From NCBI GenBank assembly GCA_900543155.1, contig UQQN01000027.1, positions 1-26,373 of the forward strand: a stretch of 26,373 nt of DNA, in the 5' to 3' direction. This document shows positions 9,373-16,061 of the stretch, piece by piece (the first letter of the stretch is position 1; the number at the start of each line of letters is the position of its first letter). The notes beneath the pieces are model-generated. The model had not been told where the DNA came from. It saw only the letters and a list, made by a program, of their open reading frames with translations, and did no database searches. Origin of the DNA: an uncultured Prevotella sp. GTDB taxonomy: Bacteria > Bacteroidota > Bacteroidia > Bacteroidales > Bacteroidaceae. The position numbers and the translations under genes are program-made.

Positions 9373-9410
9373 GAATAATGGCTAACGCGTAAAAACGTTA
9401 GCCATTATTC
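9373..9410. terminator. Hairpin terminator after the beta-galactosidase
   Basis: A perfect 15-bp stem (9373-9387 with 9396-9410) with an 8-nt loop lies 12 bp after the galactosidase stop. A T-rich stretch (ATTTTAT) follows. It suits a rho-independent terminator for the + strand gene. Confidence 0.75.
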
Positions 9411-9420
9411 ATTTTATAGA

Positions 9421-9460
9421 AATAAAAGAAACAGCGATATAAGAATAAAAGAAACTGCGA
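9421..9460. repeat. 17-bp direct repeat, two copies
   Basis: AATAAAAGAAACAGCGA at 9421-9437 recurs at 9444-9460 with one change (A to T), a period of 23 bp. It lies between the galactosidase terminator and the tRNA unit terminator; no function is apparent. Confidence 0.6.
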
Positions 9461-9506
9461 ATTAAAATTACAATGCCTCGCACTTGTTTCACAAAATATC
9501 AACCAC

Positions 9507-9560
9507 AAAAAAGCACTTGAAACCATTGTGTGTATCACACTAAGTTTCAAGTGCTTTTTT
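9507..9560 (-). terminator. Terminator of the SRP RNA/tRNA-Thr unit
   Basis: A 17-bp perfect stem joins 9507-9523 with 9544-9560, topped by a GTGTG/CACAC 5-bp stem at 9528-9540. Read on the minus strand it begins one base after the tRNA-Thr(CGT) discriminator base and ends in a run of T, so it is well placed to end the RNA transcript. Confidence 0.8.
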
Positions 9561-9561
9561 G

Positions 9562-9634
9562 AGCCGAAAGCGGGACTCGAACCCGCGACCTATTCATTAC
9601 GAATGAATTGCTCTACCAACTGAGCTATTTCGGC
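9562..9634 (-). tRNA. tRNA-Thr (anticodon CGT)
   Basis: The minus strand folds into a complete 73-nt cloverleaf. The acceptor GCCGAAA pairs with TTTCGGC, the D arm is GCTC/GAGC, the anticodon stem ATTCA/TGAAT holds loop TTCGTAA, and the T arm GCGGG/CCCGC holds TTCGAGT. Anticodon CGT reads ACG (Thr). The discriminator is T and the 3' CCA is not encoded. Confidence 0.96.
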
Positions 9635-9653
9635 TGAGCATTTATTGAATGAG

Positions 9654-9727
9654 AGCCTCTTGTCGGATTCGAACCAACGACCCCGAGATTACAAATCACG
9701 TGCTCTGGCCAACTGAGCTAAAGAGGC
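9654..9727 (-). tRNA. tRNA-Thr (anticodon TGT)
   Basis: A 74-nt cloverleaf on the minus strand: acceptor GCCTCTT/AAGAGGC, D arm GCTC/GAGC, anticodon stem CGTGA/TCTCG with loop TTTGTAA, and T arm GTTGG/CCGAC with TTCGAAT. Anticodon TGT reads ACA (Thr). The middle anticodon-stem pair (29-41) is a U-U mismatch. CCA is not encoded. It lies 19 bp upstream (in transcription order) of the other tRNA-Thr. Confidence 0.96.
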
Positions 9728-9732
9728 GGGGT

Positions 9733-9828
9733 GGGTAAGCTAACTACATCGCGTCGCTACAACCTGTTACCTTTGCTGCGGTCAAGCCCTGGAGGATTGG
9801 CAGGGAGCTGACCGTGCAGCACTTACCC
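9733..9828 (-). ncRNA. ffs: Signal recognition particle 4.5S RNA (small bacterial type)
   Basis: On the minus strand the ends pair as GGGTAAG/CTTACCC, closing an RNA of about 96 nt. The interior contains CAGGGC, then AGCAAAGGTAACAGG, and a 3' part with GATGTAG, matching in order and spacing the 5' CAGG, the AGCAGC-AAGG side and the GATGTAGC tail of small bacterial SRP RNAs. This RNA binds Ffh and directs membrane-protein targeting. The apical segment between CAGG and AGCA reads GCTTGACCGC rather than the usual CC-GGAA-GG type. The gene comes first in a unit with two tRNA-Thr genes. Exact ends are estimated from the closing helix. Confidence 0.8.
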
Positions 9829-9890
9829 ATGTGGGTGCTTTCACAAAGAAAAGACCTTAACAAGAAGACCTCCCTCCGTTTTTGCGTGTG

Positions 9891-9922
9891 CAAAGATAGT
9901 TTTTTATTTTTACCACACCAAA
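9891..9922 (-). promoter_or_regulatory. Promoter of the SRP RNA/tRNA-Thr unit
   Basis: On the minus strand TTTG (9919-9922) is followed after 20 bp by TATCTTTG (9891-9898), an exact match to the Bacteroidetes -33/-7 consensus TTTG-N19-21-TAnnTTTG. Transcription would start near 9885, about 55 nt before the predicted SRP RNA 5' end. Confidence 0.8.
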
Positions 9923-9939
9923 CAAATGTTCGATTTTTT

Positions 9940-11340
9940 TTAAAAATCTACCTTTAAGCCCAACGAAAGAAGTTCGTTAAACTCAAAATTCGACTGATCG
10001 TCTTTACGTTTGCGACTATCATCGAAACGCGGATAAAGGAACACACGTGCCGAAAGATAGCGATTGATAGAGAGATTGAAAGTATTTTCCCACTCTACCT
10101 GCGTAGAAGTATAGTCTGTAAAATAGTAGATACGACCTACCCACTGCACATTTTTAACGATATTCCAAGTGTAGTTTGCTGTAATATTCGAACCATACTC
10201 CCACTTAGCATGCTTACCCTCGTCCAAACCAAAGGCAGTGACAAGTGAAGGACGACCCACATACTTAAGCTTCACCGCTACGGGCGAGAGTGTAGCATTC
10301 ACGTTAAAGCGGTTGTTCTTAGTGCGATACTGATAGTCCATACCGACAGAGAGCAACGATTCAAAGGGCGACATAAAGTCTGAATACACCCTTTCATCAT
10401 TCGATTTATACCCCTTATAAAACTGCGTCCAACTTTGCAACATCACGGTATAGTACCAATGCTTCACAGCACGCAAACCCAATTTATTGGTTAAACGCAA
10501 CAAGTCGGAGTTCGTTTTATACTTATGCAAATCGTCGTTATGAGTGGTTTGAAAGCCAAGCTTCATTTCCAACTTATTATCAAAAGTGATTTTTTGACGA
10601 TTGTTGAAATTAGCTTCTAAAATAGTTTCTGCCAAAAGTGCATTATGACTTTCACCTCCCTTATACCAGTTGTCCGACACATAGTTTTGCGTAAACTGTA
10701 AAGAGAAGTGCGTCTTGAAATTCCAGAAATTGGGTTTGGTAGTGACAATATTCCAATCCCCCTCATTCCCCACGGTGATAGGAGCCTCATCTTGAGACTG
10801 AATAATGGGCATGGGTATCGGATCGGGTTTACGTTTTTCTACTTTTTTATCAGACACACGATGATTTACGCCACTCAAATTAAGGGCGTAACCTGGATAT
10901 TGCAAGCAAGTAGTAGCCAATGCTTGGTCGGTATAGCCTTGCAAATTATGCAGATAAAAATAAGAACCTTTTGTCTGAGCAGCAAAGTCTGTAGCCGACA
11001 CCGTGTCGGGCGCAAGCACAAACAAACGTTTCGAAACCAAAGGATAGAGTGCAGGATTACCCATTACCATTGCAAAGTAAGGGTCGTCTAATACATTATT
11101 AGTCGTCACTGCAGAGGAGTTTCTACTCAACAGTGCTAACGAATCGAGCTTCATCCAAGCGCTGTCTTTCAACAATTCTGCACGAGTGGGCTGTTGCTCC
11201 TTTACCAAAAGATGTTGCACTCTTGTTGCACGCGAACGATGCGTCTGTGCCATTGCAGAAAGCCCTATCATGGAAAGCATCAGAACAAGCACCGAAAAAC
11301 GGTTACTCATGTTCCATTTGCTATAAAATAAGTGTTTCAT
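9940..11340 (-). CDS. DUF3078-family exported protein, probable outer-membrane barrel
   Basis: A 466-residue protein with an N-terminal signal peptide (hydrophobic core near residues 16-28, ending SAMAQ). The C-terminal half is rich in alternating aromatic beta-strand patterns and contains the sequence SDNWYKGGESHNALLAE, which I associate with the DUF3078 family of Bacteroidetes. The last residues (LLSLGLKVDF) end in a phenylalanine, as in many outer-membrane barrel proteins. Function is unknown. The start at 11340 gives a long n-region; the in-frame ATG at 11310 (MSNRFSV) gives a more typical signal peptide and is a good alternative. It is divergent from the sigma-factor gene. Confidence 0.8.
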   Translation of the reverse strand: MKHLFYSKWNMSNRFSVLVLMLSMIGLSAMAQTHRSRATRVQHLLVKEQQPTRAELLKDSAWMKLDSLALLSRNSSAVTTNNVLDDPYFAMVMGNPALYPLVSKRLFVLAPDTVSATDFAAQTKGSYFYLHNLQGYTDQALATTCLQYPGYALNLSGVNHRVSDKKVEKRKPDPIPMPIIQSQDEAPITVGNEGDWNIVTTKPNFWNFKTHFSLQFTQNYVSDNWYKGGESHNALLAETILEANFNNRQKITFDNKLEMKLGFQTTHNDDLHKYKTNSDLLRLTNKLGLRAVKHWYYTVMLQSWTQFYKGYKSNDERVYSDFMSPFESLLSVGMDYQYRTKNNRFNVNATLSPVAVKLKYVGRPSLVTAFGLDEGKHAKWEYGSNITANYTWNIVKNVQWVGRIYYFTDYTSTQVEWENTFNLSINRYLSARVFLYPRFDDSRKRKDDQSNFEFNELLSLGLKVDF

Positions 11341-11393
11341 TCTGTGAAATGCGTTTGATTTGGCGCGAAGTTAAGCATTTATTCTTCAAAATC

Positions 11394-11425
11394 CTTGGTC
11401 AAGTCAATAGAATAACATATTTTTG
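11394..11425 (+). promoter_or_regulatory. Probable promoter of the sigma-factor gene
   Basis: CTTG at 11394-11397 is followed after 20 bp by TATTTTTG at 11418-11425, which fits the -33/-7 pattern with one mismatch in the -33 box. A start near 11432 would leave a 5' leader of about 145 nt. Confidence 0.5.
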
Positions 11426-11576
11426 AGCGATTTTTGCTAAAAACTATGCTTTACACATGTGCTTACACACATAAATGCAAGCAACAAACATGCTTTTTCA
11501 GCAAAATGTTACACCTATATTCATAAGGAGCATTTCACACAAAAACTAAAAGAATGCTCCACAATCCACTGATACG

Positions 11577-12434
11577 ATGAGACAATTAAAAGTTTCAGTC
11601 ACCATTACCGAACGTGGTGGCGAAGCTATTGAAAGATATTTGCAAGACATTAATAGGGAGGAAATGATTAGTCCCGATGAAGAGACTGAACTTGCACGAC
11701 GCATCCACAAGGGTGACAATGAAGCCCTCGAAAAATTGGTAAAAGCCAATTTACGCTTTGTCGTGACTGTTGCCAAGCAATATTTGGGACAGGGCATCGG
11801 ACTCATTGACCTTATTAACGAAGGAAATATCGGGTTGATTACGGCTGCACGTAAATTTGATGAAACACGTGGTTTTAAATTCATTTCGTATGCCGTATGG
11901 TGGATTAGACAGAGCATTTTGCAGGCATTGGCAGAGAATAGTCGTTTGGTGCGTCTCCCACTCAATCAGGTGGGCAATGTGAGCAAAGTCAATCGTTTCT
12001 TCAATAAATTTATACAAGAGAATGAACGCCGCCCCTCGCCCGACGAGGTAGCAGAAGCTTTGGGGGTTGACGACAACAAAGTGAACAATGTAGTTTTTTC
12101 GTCAGGTCGCCATATTTCGATGGACGCCCCTTTGGTGGAAGATGAAGACAGTTGTTTGCTCGACTTAATGACAAACCAAGACAATGAAGTGACAGACTCC
12201 ACGTTAATTTCAGAGTCTATGAAAGAAGAAGTTCATCGTGCACTCGACGCATTGCCCGAACGCGAAGCTGAAGTTATAAAAATGTATTTTGGCATTAATA
12301 CCCCCGAATTAGGATTAGAAGAAATTGGCAACCGACTTAACCTTAGCCGCGAACGTGTAAGACAAATCAAAGAAAAAGCATTAAGTTTGCTACGCCACGC
12401 ACAAATCGGAACTGTATTAAAAGAATATCTTTAA
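11577..12434 (+). CDS. rpoD: RNA polymerase sigma factor, RpoD/SigA family
   Basis: A 285-residue sigma-70 protein of the short Bacteroidetes primary type, with no region 1.1. Region 1.2 includes ERYLQDINREEMISPDEE (residues 19-36). Region 2 holds NLRFVVTVAKQYLGQGIGLIDLINEGNIGL and the -10-contacting FKFISYAVWWIRQSI. Region 3 starts at RLPLNQVG, and region 4 ends with the helix-turn-helix LGLEEIGNRLNLSRERVRQIKEKAL. It could be the primary sigma factor or a paralogue: the start MRQLKVSVTITERGGEAIERYL differs somewhat from the MRQLKI-SITNRE form I recall for Bacteroides primary factors. The gene stands alone with its own promoter and a hairpin after it. Confidence 0.88.
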   Translation: MRQLKVSVTITERGGEAIERYLQDINREEMISPDEETELARRIHKGDNEALEKLVKANLRFVVTVAKQYLGQGIGLIDLINEGNIGLITAARKFDETRGFKFISYAVWWIRQSILQALAENSRLVRLPLNQVGNVSKVNRFFNKFIQENERRPSPDEVAEALGVDDNKVNNVVFSSGRHISMDAPLVEDEDSCLLDLMTNQDNEVTDSTLISESMKEEVHRALDALPEREAEVIKMYFGINTPELGLEEIGNRLNLSRERVRQIKEKALSLLRHAQIGTVLKEYL

Positions 12435-12473
12435 CCACATTGTAGATGTTCTTTTTTTGAGAATATTTATTAG

Positions 12474-12515
12474 AATGACCATGTCTATGCAATCGTTCAT
12501 TGCTGCATGGTCATT
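12474..12515 (+). terminator. Hairpin after the sigma-factor gene
   Basis: A perfect 10-bp stem (12474-12483 with 12506-12515) encloses a second 5-bp stem GCAAT/ATTGC (12489-12493, 12499-12503). AACTCTTTTACAATTT follows. It probably terminates the sigma-factor transcript. Confidence 0.6.
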
Positions 12516-12568
12516 AACTCTTTTACAATTTAGCACCAGCACTTCTCTTACATTCAATAAAATTTGAC

Positions 12569-12576
12569 TAACTTTG
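12569..12576 (+). promoter_or_regulatory. -7 box before the PqqD/kinase/peptidase gene group
   Basis: TAACTTTG is an exact TAnnTTTG match 40 bp before the ATG at 12617. A -33 box is not evident. It would start a transcript covering the exported protein, kinase, peptidase and PqqD-like genes. Confidence 0.5.
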
Positions 12577-12616
12577 CACTGCATAAAATTGTATTAAACA
12601 AGCAAAAAGCTACAAT

Positions 12617-13045
12617 ATGAAACAGTATATAAAACTCATAATGGCCATAATGGTTTTGGCCTTTTCTGCTACACACGTAGCACAAGCCAAGGGCAAGACA
12701 CCCAAATCCACAATTTATGTCTTTGCATACGGCACCAACTTCAATGACTCTACAGCCTACATTTCGGCAATCTCTGCCCTACCCAACATAGCGCTCGAGC
12801 CCAAGACAAAGTTCTTACAATCGCGCAGCAGCTACTCTTTGCAGTTAAAACAATATTTAGAAAAAAAATATGGCGGACACTTTATGTGTGCCGTAGTTTT
12901 CAATACAAAGAAAGAGAAACTCGAAAAGCGCTACGTTAAGTTGCGTCGCAGTGCAGCCAACCGCAAGGGCAACGTACGCCTTATTGAAATTCCTATTACA
13001 GACTTTGCACTACAACCCGTAAAACAGACTGATGCCCAACAATAA
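12617..13045 (+). CDS. Small exported protein of unknown function
   Basis: A 142-residue protein with a clear signal peptide (hydrophobic residues 5-20, cleavage probably after AQA at about 24). The mature part is about 118 residues, basic (LEKRYVKLRRSAANRKGNVR) with several beta-like stretches (IYVFAYGTNF, FMCAVVFNT). It has one cysteine and no recognisable catalytic motif. I do not recognise the family. It lies 8 bp before the HPr-kinase-like gene and shares its strand and likely promoter, so it may be a substrate or partner of that group (inference). Confidence 0.75.
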   Translation: MKQYIKLIMAIMVLAFSATHVAQAKGKTPKSTIYVFAYGTNFNDSTAYISAISALPNIALEPKTKFLQSRSSYSLQLKQYLEKKYGGHFMCAVVFNTKKEKLEKRYVKLRRSAANRKGNVRLIEIPITDFALQPVKQTDAQQ

Positions 13046-13053
13046 AAATAGCA

Positions 13054-13941
13054 ATGGAAACACTCTTTTTTAAAGTTGCCGACATAATATTTACCATTCA
13101 AGGCAAAAGCGCGAACGAGTTGAAGAAACTCCTCCCCTCATACGCTCCCTTCAATATTCCACCAACCGATGCAAAACCTGCATTAAACATGGTTGTAGAG
13201 GATGGAGCAATCGACACCTGTCCCATTGGCGAAGAGCTCGGACAATTTGATTGTGGTGGAAGCAATCACGGAATTTTCCGCACTGCCGAAGGCTACAAAA
13301 TCATCATCAGCACAATCGAAGGCAATGTAGCTTGCGCCATGCTGACAAATGCAAACTTCTCTGCATGCAAGGTTTCATTATTTGGCAATCAGTCTGACCG
13401 ACTTTTTGGCATTGGCAATGCCATGATGATAGCCTTTGCCTTTGCTGCCGCCTATTACGACACCATTCTTATGCATGCCTCCGTAACAATTAACGAGGGA
13501 CGCGGTCACTTGTTTTTAGGCAAAAGCGGTACGGGCAAAAGCACACACTCTAAGCTTTGGCTGAAGCACATTGCAGGTAGCGACTTACTAAACGATGACA
13601 ATCCTGCCGTACGTTTCACCCCCCAAGGCGCCATTGTTTATGGCACCCCTTGGAGTGGCAAAACTCCTTGCTACCGAAACTTACAAATGCCCGTTGCAGC
13701 CTTTGTGCGCTTAGAGCAACACCCCGAAAACATTATTTGTCGCGAATCGCCACTTCAGGCATTTGCCTCTATTCTCTCATCATGCTCAACCATGATGTGG
13801 GATAAGCCCTCTTACACAAATATTACGCGTACCGTAGAAAAAGTTGTTACACACGTACCTGTGTTCTATCTTAAATGTCGCCCCGATGCCGAAGCTGCAC
13901 AACTCAGCCACGACACCATTGCTGCAACCGTGGCTAAATAA
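13054..13941 (+). CDS. HPr kinase-like P-loop protein
   Basis: A 295-residue protein. The C-terminal half resembles the catalytic domain of HPr kinase/phosphorylase and the kinases found in lasso-peptide clusters. The Walker A motif GKSGTGKST is at residues 156-164, and the acidic pair D181-D182 in LLNDDNPAV corresponds to the HprK catalytic aspartate region. PWSGK at 199-203 matches the P-W-x-G-K motif of peptide-cluster kinases as I recall them. The N-terminal half (1-135) is not the HprK N-domain and has no clear family. No HPr or PTS gene adjoins it, so sugar-repression signalling is unlikely. A peptide or protein kinase acting with the adjacent peptidase and PqqD-like protein fits better (inference). 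Confidence 0.82.
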   Translation: METLFFKVADIIFTIQGKSANELKKLLPSYAPFNIPPTDAKPALNMVVEDGAIDTCPIGEELGQFDCGGSNHGIFRTAEGYKIIISTIEGNVACAMLTNANFSACKVSLFGNQSDRLFGIGNAMMIAFAFAAAYYDTILMHASVTINEGRGHLFLGKSGTGKSTHSKLWLKHIAGSDLLNDDNPAVRFTPQGAIVYGTPWSGKTPCYRNLQMPVAAFVRLEQHPENIICRESPLQAFASILSSCSTMMWDKPSYTNITRTVEKVVTHVPVFYLKCRPDAEAAQLSHDTIAATVAK

Positions 13942-13974
13942 GCATTCTGCACCACTGATATCGAAAATGGTAAT

Positions 13975-14442
13975 ATGGAAAAGCGTATTCTACAAGTACC
14001 CAACCACATTTTAATTACTGAAATAAAACGCTCTATCGACAATGGTCAAAGCGCTACTTTCAGAGTGAAAGGCTTTAGCATGCGTCCATTTCTTGAAAAT
14101 GAGCGCGATGTGGTAAAGGTAGAACAAGTTACCCCACAACTCATTAAAAAAGGAGATGTGGTTTTAGCCGAAGTTGAACCACAAATATACGTGTTACACC
14201 GCGTAGCAGACCGCACAGACAATCAACTCACCTTGCGAGGTGATGGAAACCCCTACGGTGTAGAACATTGCGCTGACACTGATGTGGTGGGAATCATTAC
14301 TGCCTTCTATCGCAAAGGGCGCCCAACTCCCGACCTCACTACAGGACTAAAATGGAGAATCTATTCCATGCTATGGCCCGCAAATAGTTTTGTGCGACGT
14401 GTTTTGCTAAAAGCTTACCGCATATTTGCTGTTAAAAAATAG
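13975..14442 (+). CDS. S24/S26-family signal-peptidase-like serine protease
   Basis: A 155-residue protein with the S26 motif order: GFSMRPF with catalytic Ser35, GDVVLAE, YVLHRV with His75-Arg76, RGDGN at 88-92, and the acidic DTD at 101-103. The His-Arg in the third motif matches the Ser/His class (ER signal peptidase Sec11, SipW) and not the Ser/Lys class of standard LepB. There is no N-terminal membrane anchor; the C-terminal end (LKWRIYSMLWPANSFVRRVLL) is amphipathic and basic and could associate with the membrane. It is 33 bp after the kinase gene. Such small S24/S26 proteins beside PqqD-like proteins are likely peptide-cluster proteases (inference). Confidence 0.82.
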   Translation: MEKRILQVPNHILITEIKRSIDNGQSATFRVKGFSMRPFLENERDVVKVEQVTPQLIKKGDVVLAEVEPQIYVLHRVADRTDNQLTLRGDGNPYGVEHCADTDVVGIITAFYRKGRPTPDLTTGLKWRIYSMLWPANSFVRRVLLKAYRIFAVKK

Positions 14443-14473
14443 GTTCGCTGTTTTAAAGTGAGAGGAAGCACCA

Positions 14474-14551
14474 ATGTTGGGGATTTTCATTAACTATATT
14501 CCCCGAAACCTCCTCAAACTAAAAATCTCAATCAATCCCCTATCACAATGA
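14474..14551 (+). CDS. Possible 25-residue ORF overlapping the pqqD-like start
   Basis: ATG at 14474 opens 25 codons (starting MLGIFINYIPRNLLK) whose TGA stop overlaps the ATG of the PqqD-like gene as ATGA, an arrangement typical of translational coupling. It could be a leader peptide or a short precursor, or chance. There is no Gly-Gly site, and no recognised leader. Confidence 0.15.
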   Translation: MLGIFINYIPRNLLKLKISINPLSQ

Positions 14552-14817
14552 AAATTAAATCCGGATTTGAACTTCGCGATATCTGTGGCGAAAAAGTAAT
14601 TATTGCCACAAGCATCGAGAATGTAGACTTTAACCAAATGATTGCGCTCAACGAAAGTGCTGCCGAATTATGGCAAGCTGTCGAAGGCAAGGACTTCAAT
14701 GCTGAAACATTGGCAGACTTACTTTGCCAAAACTACGAAGTTGAACGCACACAAGCACTTGCCGACGCTGAAAAACTTATTAGCGATTGGACCGCGCAAG
14801 GCATTCTTGAGGCATAA
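14548..14817 (+). CDS. PqqD-family peptide-binding protein
   Basis: An 89-residue protein with the PqqD layout: a beta-rich N-terminus (residues 1-30), then LNESAAELWQAVEGKDFNAETLADLLCQNYEVERTQALADAEKLISDWTAQGIL, which matches the family pattern LN-x-TA-x-x-LW followed by an acidic helical segment and a final L-x-x-x-G-hydrophobic turn. PqqD domains bind precursor leader peptides and hand them to modifying enzymes. No radical SAM, cyclase or transglutaminase-like partner is in the window, so the partners may be the upstream kinase and peptidase or lie elsewhere. It is followed after 53 bp by the AICAR transformylase gene. Confidence 0.85.
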   Translation: MKIKSGFELRDICGEKVIIATSIENVDFNQMIALNESAAELWQAVEGKDFNAETLADLLCQNYEVERTQALADAEKLISDWTAQGILEA

Positions 14818-14870
14818 CTTCTAGCCTCCCCTCTCTCGCAAAAAAATCTCTTAAAATATTCCTCAAAAAA

Positions 14871-16052
14871 ATGAAAGAGTTACCCTTGAAGTATGGTTGC
14901 AATCCCAACCAAAAACCCGCACGCATCTACATGGAAGAAGGCGAACTGCCTATCGAAGTACTCGGCGGTCGCCCTGGTTACATCAACTTTCTTGATGCAT
15001 TGAATGGTTGGCAACTCGTACGCGAACTTTATGCAGCAACAGGACTTCCCGCTGCTGCATCTTTCAAGCACGTTTCGCCTGCAGGTGCTGCTGTGGGTCT
15101 GCCCATGAGCGACACACTGAAAAAGATTTATTTCGTAGACGACATTACCGAACCCCTTACACCCATTGCTACTGCCTATGCACGTGCACGTGGTGCCGAC
15201 CGTATGTCATCTTACGGAGACTTTATCTCGCTTTCACACACTTGCGACAAGGCTACAGCCCTTCTTATCAAGCGTGAAGTAAGCGATGGTATCATTGCCC
15301 CCGACTACACCGACGAGGCACTCGAAATTCTGCGTGCCAAGCGTAAGGGCACTTACGTAATCTTGAAGATGGACGAAAACTATCGTCCCGCCCCCATCGA
15401 ACACAAGCAAGTGTTTGGCATTACCTTCGAGCAAGGTCGTAACGAAATCGACCTTACTGGCGATAACCTCTTCGAAAACATCCCTACAGAAAACAAGGAG
15501 TTTACCGAAGAAGCTAAGCGCGACTTAAAAATTGCCCTCATCACATTAAAGTATACACAGTCAAACTCTGTATGCTACGTAAAAGATGGTCAAGCCATTG
15601 GTATTGGCGCAGGTCAACAAAGCCGCATTCACTGCACCCGATTGGCAGGCAACAAGGCAGACATTTGGTGGTTGCGTCAGCACCCCAAAGTAATGAACTT
15701 GCCTTGGGTAGAAAAAATTCGTCGTGCCGATCGCGACAACACTATCGACATTTACATCTCAGAAGATCACGATGACGTACTTGCTGATGGCGTTTGGCAA
15801 CAATTCTTCACCGAAAAGCCCGAAGTGCTTACACTCGAAGAAAAGAAGGCATGGATTGCACAAAACACAGGTGTATGCTTGGGTTCAGATGCATTCTTCC
15901 CCTTCGGCGATAACATCGAGCGTGCCCACAAGAGTGGTGTACAATATGTAGCTCAGGCTGGTGGCAGTGTCCGTGACGACCATGTTATTTCTACTTGCGA
16001 CAAGTATCAAATGGCAATGGCATTCACAGGCATCCGTTTGTTCCATCACTAA
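14871..16052 (+). CDS. AICAR transformylase, stand-alone (PurH C-terminal domain type)
   Basis: A 393-residue enzyme of purine synthesis that formylates AICAR to FAICAR using 10-formyl-tetrahydrofolate. It starts with LKYGCNPNQKPARIY, equivalent to the RYGENPHQ start of the transformylase half of PurH. The catalytic Lys66-His67 pair is in ASFKHVSPAGAA, and the conserved NSVCYVKDGQAIGIGAGQQSR segment is present. The N-terminal IMP cyclohydrolase domain (about 200 residues) of the usual bifunctional PurH (about 510-530 residues) is absent. Stand-alone forms are known in Bacteroidetes and some other bacteria, so this is probably intact and not truncated; the cyclohydrolase must be encoded elsewhere. 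Confidence 0.93.
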   Translation: MKELPLKYGCNPNQKPARIYMEEGELPIEVLGGRPGYINFLDALNGWQLVRELYAATGLPAAASFKHVSPAGAAVGLPMSDTLKKIYFVDDITEPLTPIATAYARARGADRMSSYGDFISLSHTCDKATALLIKREVSDGIIAPDYTDEALEILRAKRKGTYVILKMDENYRPAPIEHKQVFGITFEQGRNEIDLTGDNLFENIPTENKEFTEEAKRDLKIALITLKYTQSNSVCYVKDGQAIGIGAGQQSRIHCTRLAGNKADIWWLRQHPKVMNLPWVEKIRRADRDNTIDIYISEDHDDVLADGVWQQFFTEKPEVLTLEEKKAWIAQNTGVCLGSDAFFPFGDNIERAHKSGVQYVAQAGGSVRDDHVISTCDKYQMAMAFTGIRLFHH

Positions 16053-16061
16053 TTTTGATAT

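Noticed and set aside
9728..9830. 6S RNA or tmRNA in place of SRP RNA
   Set aside because: Length of about 96 nt and the CAGG...AGCAAAGG...GATGTAG order fit SRP RNA; there is no tRNA-like tmRNA end and no open 6S bubble.
13054..13941. True HPr kinase/phosphorylase regulating sugar uptake
   Set aside because: The N-terminal HprK domain and any HPr or PTS neighbours are missing, and PWSGK plus the PqqD context point to the peptide-cluster kinase group.
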